Source of the DNA: Scilla litardierei
Taxonomy: Eukaryota > Streptophyta > Magnoliopsida > Asparagales > Asparagaceae
Length of the DNA: 64,000 nt
Assembly: GCA_030789695.1 (NCBI GenBank)
Contig: CM061142.1
Coordinates: 602,525,659 to 602,589,658 of the forward strand
Direction: 5' to 3'
This document shows positions 58,342 to 64,000 of this stretch, piece by piece (position 1 is the first letter of the stretch; the number at the start of each line of letters is the position of its first letter). The notes under the pieces are model-generated. The model did not search any database, had not been told where the DNA came from, and was given only the letters and a program-made list of their open reading frames with translations. A program made the position numbers and the translations under genes.

Positions 58342-58762
58342 TGCGGAGCCTGACCCGCATCCGCCTCCCATAGGAGCCGGCGGCTATGATGGAGGGACCC
58401 CCCTCCTCTAGTTACTTACGTGCGCCGTAGGAGGCGCGGCACCACGTAGGAGGGTTAGCCTAGGGGTATTCTAGTCATTCTAGACTAGATTAGTAATTCC
58501 CCACTTTTTCTATAAATTAGGGCTAGCCGTCTTTCTTTTATTTAATGCTTATTTTGTGAAGACATTTGTAGGCATATTTGTGAGGGATTTAGGCTTTGTT
58601 CCGTGCAATCAAAGCTAGGAGAGCGAGTCTCCTCTCGAAAGAGACTCATTATCTATCAAAATATTGTTCTTCACAATCTCAAGTCCACTAAAAATCCTCT
58701 TTTTATATTTTTTCTCCTTTAAAAATCTGAACTTTATTGATTCGATCCACTGGATCGTATCA
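58339..58762 (+). repeat. Middle LTR shared by gypsy units 1 and 2
   Basis: 424 bp, TGATGCGGAG to GGATCGTATCA, TATAAAT box at 58511-58517. It is preceded by the purine tract and end of pol of unit 1 and followed by the primer-binding site of unit 2, so it acts as 3' LTR and 5' LTR at once. Confidence 0.93.
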
Positions 58763-58803
58763 AATTGGTATCAGAGCTAGCCCCATGCTACGACCCACGT
58801 TGC

Positions 58804-59155
58804 GGAAGGGGCGACCTGGGGAAGGAGCGACCTAAGAGGGGGCGACCTGGGTGAGGCCAGAGTGGGCCACTTAGAGTGGGCACCCCAGAGTGGGTCGTCG
58901 TGGCGGTGGTTGTCTAAAGCGGAAAGGGCGACCTGGGGAAGGAGCGACCTAAGAGGGGGCGACCTGGGTGAGGCCAGAGTGGGCCACTTAGAGTGGGCAC
59001 CCCAGAGTGGGCCGTCGTGGCGGTGGTTGTCGAAAGCGGAAGGGGCGACCTGGGGAAGGGGCGACCTAAGAGGGGGCGACCTGGGTGAGGCCAGAGTGGG
59101 CCACTTAGAGTGGGCACCCCAGAGTGGGCCGCCGTGGACGGCGTTGTTAGAAGCG
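58804..59155. repeat. 117-bp leader repeat, three units
   Basis: Units start at 58804, 58921 and 59038, 117 bases apart. The additional unit relative to unit 1 suggests copy-number change by slippage or unequal pairing. The middle unit has a GGAAAGGG variant. Confidence 0.9.
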
Positions 59156-59449
59156 TGGTGGTATGTTAGGATCCCAAAAAATAGTCCCACATCGGAAGTG
59201 CAAAAGAAAAGAAATAGTTTAAGTATTAGAGGGCCTCTCCACCTAATACCAATTGGTTTTGGGTTGGATGCTCAATAATACTTAACAAATGGGGTGTGTG
59301 CCCAGTGTTATGGGCCTAGTATGGGATGGGCCCTTAGCAAGGCTATTGTTAGAAGCCTAGTATGAGATGTGTTTCTAACAAATGGGCTAGTGTTGGAGGC
59401 CTAGTATGAGATAGGTCTCTAACAATTGGTATCAAAGCTCTAGATCCAA

Positions 59450-62400
59450 ATGGCGGCGAGTACTCGATCGAAGGCGGATGCGATTGATGAGAGGATTCAA
59501 AGGCTACGGGAGGATCTCAACCGAGAGATCGAAGAGCGATTCGAAGGGTTGAAGAAAACAATGGGGGATTCACTCAAGGATCACGCCCATTCGCAAGAAG
59601 ACAACCAGATCGAGCTTAGGGGGATGAGGACGGATGCCGCGCAACAAGGACGAGATCTCCGAGAATTGATGGAGATGATCCAAGCCCTCGCCATGGCGAA
59701 AGGAGGAGATCGAGGCAAGGGAACCCTAGAGGGGGGCGGATCTACCCTAGAATCAGCCTCTCTAGGGCAAACGGGAACAACGGCGGCAACCCCCCATCAA
59801 ATCGACGGCGCGGAAGGACCAACGGACCCGCGCGGGTCCGTACAAGTTGCGGCAGGCCCGATCGGGCCTGCCCTAGGGCCGACGGCCCCGCCCAGGCTTC
59901 CCCGTGCCTGGGCGAGACCGCCCGGCCAACCGGGGGCCTCGGCGCCCCCAGCGAGCTTCCACAGGCCCTCCCTGGCTTGGGTGGAGCCGCCGTGGCCACC
60001 AGGGCCCTCGGCCGACTCCGGCGGGCCCAGGGTGCAGGCGGCACCCCCCGCCGGGGACACGGGAGGTGCGGGAGAGGGCTGCGGCCCATTTCAGGGCCCG
60101 GCGAGTTGGGCCGGGCCTTCCGAGGCCGTGACGGGCTGGGCCGGCCCACCTGGGGGCCCGGCGACTTCGTCCCGCCCTTTTGGGGGTGTGGCGGGGTTCG
60201 TTCCCCATTCTGGGAGGACTTTGGGGACTATGGGAGGCGGATGGGCTTCGGGAGCAGCTATTGGGACCCCGGCGGGCCAGTTTTGGAGAGCAGAGACCAT
60301 TCCGCCTGGGCCGAGGCCCAATTTTGCACGGCCACCAGAGTTTCCGGGGCACTACTACCAGCCCGAGGCGTGGGAGAGACCTGCATGGCCAGAGGAGCTG
60401 TGCGGGGTCGGGGGAGGCCCGAGGGAGGCTCGGGGTGGCGAGGTGGTCCGGGGTGGTGACCGAGGCGGAGATAGGGTGCAGCTTGGCGACATCAATGCAG
60501 ATCGGCGGTTGATGAAGATGAAGATGCCGACCTTTGACGGCACCGACCCTGATGGGTGGATCTACCGAGCAGAGAGGTATTTCCAGGTGATGGGGCTGAC
60601 GGAGCAGGAGGTCCTGAAGGCCATCGGGATTTACTTTGAGGGGAAGGCTCTGGCTTGGTACCGGTGGAAGATAGCCCGGTCCCCCTTTCGGACCTGGGAG
60701 GAGTTGTCAGCGATGATCGTGGATCGATTCCAGGAGACGGCAGGGGGTGATTTCTACGAGCAGCTGTCGGCCCTGAGGCAGGAGGGGACAGTGAGAGACT
60801 ATGTAGAGAGATTTGAGATGCTGAATAGCCGGGTGAAGGGGGTTACCGACGAGGTGATGATCGGGAACTTTATGTGGAGGCTGAAACCGTCGATACGAGC
60901 TGAGTTGCGGATGCAGAGCCCGGCTACCTTGGAGGACGTCCTTCGCTTAGCACATAAAGCGGAGGAGAAGCACACAGAGGAGAGGCGGATACGGGGCGCT
61001 TGGGGGGCACAGAGCTCCCGCCCTACTCCACCAGCCACGGCACCGAGACCACCTGCGGCCGTTCCCGAGACGCGAGGAGAGGGCCGCCCAGCTACCCTGG
61101 GGCGACGGATGACGGAGGCCGAGGTGAGGGAGAAGAGAGCCAAGGTGTTGTGCTTCCGTTGCGACGAGAAGTTCACCCCTGGGCACAGGTGTGCGAGCCG
61201 CCTACTGCAGATCACCATGGTGCCCGACGAGGAGGGGTACGTGGGTGATGAGGAGGAGTTCGAGGTGGAGCAGGAGACGCCAGTAGAGGAGGAGAAGTCG
61301 CACCTAGACTTCGCGGAGGTGTCCCTAAACTCTGTGGTGGGGTTCACTCCGAACCACACCATGAAGTTGACGGGGCAGCTAGGAGACACGGCGGTGACGG
61401 TGCTGATCGACAGTGGGGCTACCCACAACTTCATCTCCAGCCGGATAGTGGAGAGACATGGGCTGCAGCTGAGTACGCAGGAGAAGTTTACCGTGCTGCT
61501 GGGGACAGGGAAGATGGAGGAGAGCAAGGGGCTCTGCAAGGGTCTGTGCCTGACCTTGCAGGGAGTACAGATCATGGAGGATTTCCTACCCCTGGAGCTG
61601 GGCAATGTTGACATCATCCTGGGCGTACAGTGGCTGAAGAAACTGGGGGACATGCGGGTGAATTGGAAGCGACTCAGGATGGAGTTCGAGGAGGGAGAGC
61701 GGACAGTGGTGCTCACTGGGGACCCGACCCTATGTTTATCGATGGTGGCCTTCAAGGCCATCACTCGAGCCTTACGGAGAGAGTGGGAGGGGTACTTGGT
61801 GGAGTGCCGTTTAGCAGGGGCAGAGCAGGAGCCGCAGGCAGGGGTTCCCGAGGAGGTGGAGCAGGTGTTGGGACAGTACCAGGAGGTCTTTCAGGACCCA
61901 CAGGGGCTACCGCCAGAGAGAGGGCACGAGCATGCGATAGTCCTGAGGGATGGCGCTGCACCGGTGAGTGTGCGTCCTTACCGCTACCCCCACGTGCAGA
62001 AGGATGTGATTGAGCGGATGGTCGGGGAGATGTTACAGGCGGGGGTGATACAGCCCAGCGTTAGCCCGTTTTCGAGCCCGGTCCTTTTGGTGAAGAAGAA
62101 GGACGGGAGTTGGCGCTTCTGTGTAGACTACCGGGCACTGAACAAGGAGACAGTGGCTGACAGGTTTCCTATCCCTGTCATAGACGAGCTGCTAGATGAG
62201 CTGCATGGAGCAGTGGTGTTCTCCAAGATTGACCTGAAGGCGGGGTATCACCAGATCCTGACGAGGCCAGAGGATGTGCCGAAGACAGCATTTCGTACCC
62301 ACGAGGGCCACTATGAGTTTCTCGTCATGCCATTTGGCTTGACGAATGCTCCTACATTTCAGGCGTTGATGAACGACGTCTTCCGGCCGTTCCTGAGGAG

Positions 62401-64000
62401 GTTTATACTCGTCTTCTTCGACGACATTCTGGTCTACAGCAGGACTATGGGGGAGCACGTGGGCCATTTGGAGGTGGTGTTCCGAGAGTTACTGAGGCAT
62501 CAGCTGTATGCCAACCGAAAGAAGTGCAGTTTCGGTCAAAGGCAGATAGAGTACTTGGGACATGTGGTGTCGGCCGCCGGGGTAGCAGCAGACCGGGCGA
62601 AGATAGAGGCGATATTAGACTGGCCGGTACCCACCACTCTGAGGGCACTACGAGGATTTCTCGGGCTGACAGGTTACTACCGGAAATTTGTGAGGGGATA
62701 CAGCACCATTGCAGGGCCACTGACAGATCAGCTGAAGAATGATGGGTTCCAGTGGGGAGAGGCAGCGGCCAAGGTCTTTGAGGCCTTGAAGGAGGCGATG
62801 ACCACATCACCAGTCTTGGCGTTGCCTGACTTCAGCATCACATTCGTGGTGGAGACTGATGCGTCAGGAGTAGGATTGGGGGCGGTCCTTATGCAGCTAG
62901 GGAGGCCGATAGCCTACTTCAGCCAGGTGCTTGCAGCTAGAGCACGGCTGAAGTCTGTATACGAGAGGGAGTTGATGGCTATTGTGTTGGCGATCCAGAA
63001 GTGTCGGCCGTATCTGATGGGCAGGGAGTTCGTGGTCAGGACCGACCAGCGCAGTTTGAAGTATCTATTGGAGCAGAGGTTGGTGACAGAGGAGCACCAG
63101 CGTTGGCTATCCAAGCTGGTGGGGTACAGATTCGTCATTGAGTACAGGCCGGGGTTGGAGAATAAGGCGGCAGACGTCTTATCACGCAGAGAGGAGGGGG
63201 TGCACTTGAGAGCACTCTCGTTGCCGGTATGGATAGACAGTGAGCCCATGCTACAGGAGGCCGAGGCCGATCCGGAGTTGAGACTGATTCGTGAGCAGCT
63301 GCAGGGAGGCGGGGAGGCCCCGCAGGGTTACTGGAGGGGCGGAGACTATTATACCAGGGGCGGTTGGTATTGCCGCGGGCGTCCACCTTCATACCCGCAT
63401 TATTTCAGGAGTTCCACAGTTCGGTGATTGGGGGACATTCCGGGGTGCAGCAGACACATATGAGAATGTCCCGGGAGGTTTACTGGCCTGGTATGAGGAG
63501 AGCGATAGCACATTTGGTTGCTGCTTGTGACGTGTGACAGCGTCACAAGTACATGGCCATGGCACCAGCCGGACTTTTGCAGCCCTTAGCACTACCTGAG
63601 CGGGTCTGGGAGGAGGTGACGATGGATTTCATAGACGGGCTACCCAGGTCAGAGGGGTACTCTGTGATTTTTGTTGTGGTGGATAGGTTGAGCAAGTACG
63701 CCCATTTTATACCACTGAAACATCCGTACACGGATGTTTCAGTGGCTGCAGCCTTCACCAGAGAGGTCATACGGTTACATGGGATCCCAGCCTCCATCGT
63801 CACAGACAGAGATCAGGTTTTCCTGAGCGGGTTTTGGCGGGAGATATTTCGTGTCCAGGGTACAGTGCTGAAGAGGAGTACCGCATATCACCCTCAGACC
63901 GACGGGCAGACGGAGTTAGTGAACCGCAGCATCGAGACATATCTGCGGTGCTTCGCGTCGGAGACACCACGACAGTGGTATCGGTGGTTAGCTTGGGCGG
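59450..64000 (+). pseudogene. Gag-Pol polyprotein of gypsy unit 2, frameshift and stop, partial
   Basis: Open from the ATG at 59450 through Gag, zinc knuckle, protease, RT (including the Trp codon lost in unit 1) and RNase H to residue about 1293. Relative to unit 1, four bases are missing at about 63330-63334 between short ACT repeats, which shifts the frame and ends it at 63427. Further on, TGA at 63535-63537 replaces the Cys codon that is the last metal ligand of the integrase zinc domain in unit 1. The integrase core continues in homologous sequence to the window end (about residue 1519 in unit 1 numbering). Integrase and chromodomain are therefore not translated in frame. Confidence 0.9.

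Larger units (their letters stand above)
52116..58762 (+). mobile_element. Chromodomain Ty3/gypsy retrotransposon, unit 1 (6647 bp)
   Basis: LTRs of 424 bp lie at 52116-52539 and 58339-58762 (about nine differences by eye, near 98 percent). A TGGTATCAGAGC primer-binding site is at 52543-52554. The leader (52555-53109) holds a 117-bp repeat and an LTR-like segment with a second primer-like site. One long gag-pol frame follows (53110-58341), and a short purine tract (AGGGGGAT) lies just before the 3' LTR. Domain order Gag-protease-RT-RNase H-integrase-chromodomain marks a plant chromovirus-type gypsy element. A single stop codon interrupts the frame. The 3' LTR also serves as the 5' LTR of unit 2, and no target duplication is visible on the right. 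Confidence 0.93.
58339..64000 (+). mobile_element. Gypsy unit 2, shares its 5' LTR with unit 1, runs off the window
   Basis: The LTR at 58339-58762 is followed directly by a second primer-binding site (58766-58777), a second leader and a second gag-pol. There is thus no flanking DNA between the units. The internal regions are nearly identical (about a dozen residue differences over 1290). The leader has three 117-bp units (58804, 58921, 59038) instead of two, and the LTR-like segment recurs at 59164-59424 with its primer-like site at 59427-59438. The 3' LTR would lie beyond 64000. Confidence 0.92.

Noticed and set aside
1..64000. CRISPR arrays, bacterial operons, rRNA or tRNA genes
   Set aside because: No regularly spaced repeat with unique spacers, no ribosome-binding sites with operon layout, and no tRNA-like cloverleaf was seen. 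The tandem repeats have other explanations.

Overview
The window is nuclear DNA of a flowering plant. The evidence is a long split gene of the plant MBD9 family, plant-type LTR retrotransposons primed by initiator tRNA-Met (TGGTATCAGAGC sites), hAT, Mutator and Helitron elements, two decayed LINEs, and a stretch that reads like plant mitochondrial DNA. No prokaryotic operon, CRISPR array or rRNA gene is present, and I found no tRNA gene. The species cannot be fixed from what I can see.

Layout. From 1 to about 10 kb there is intergenic DNA with two head-to-tail Helitron clusters (1474-2000 and 3170-5365), three hAT-type elements with exact 8-bp target duplications (2371-2992, 3315-4452, 5793-6165) and a long G run. 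From 10654 to 39064, on the minus strand, lies the 3' part of an MBD9-like chromatin gene. Four exons (38966-39064, 36483-36911, 24608-27118, 10654-10929) join in frame into 1104 codons ending at a natural stop. They are separated by introns of about 2.1, 9.4 and 13.7 kb. The largest intron holds a 6.3-kb hAT element with a broken transposase, two LINE remnants, an LTR fragment, a 44-base G run and a Mutator-like element. The 9.4-kb intron holds an intact, very young non-autonomous LTR element (29161-30835) coding for an acidic heptad-repeat protein, plus another hAT derivative and an LTR fragment.

From 39.7 to 46.1 kb the DNA changes character and resembles plant mitochondrial non-coding DNA, itself interrupted by an LTR-like insertion. 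From 47.4 to 52.1 kb there are decayed LTR-retrotransposon pieces. From 52116 to the window end there are two nearly identical chromodomain-bearing Ty3/gypsy units arranged LTR-internal-LTR-internal and sharing the middle LTR. Each carries different inactivating lesions.

How the parts relate. The MBD9-like gene is the only host gene supported; the 5' exons (MBD and other N-terminal domains) are not seen upstream, so either another giant intron fills 39-64 kb or the gene is cut off. The young non-autonomous LTR element shares LTR termini, the start of Gag and the 3' internal end with the chromodomain elements at 52-64 kb, so it looks like a derivative mobilised by that family. The hAT elements at 3.3, 13.2 and 33.9 kb have related terminal inverted repeats with TATCGG-rich subterminal sequence, so they look like one transposase-dependent group.
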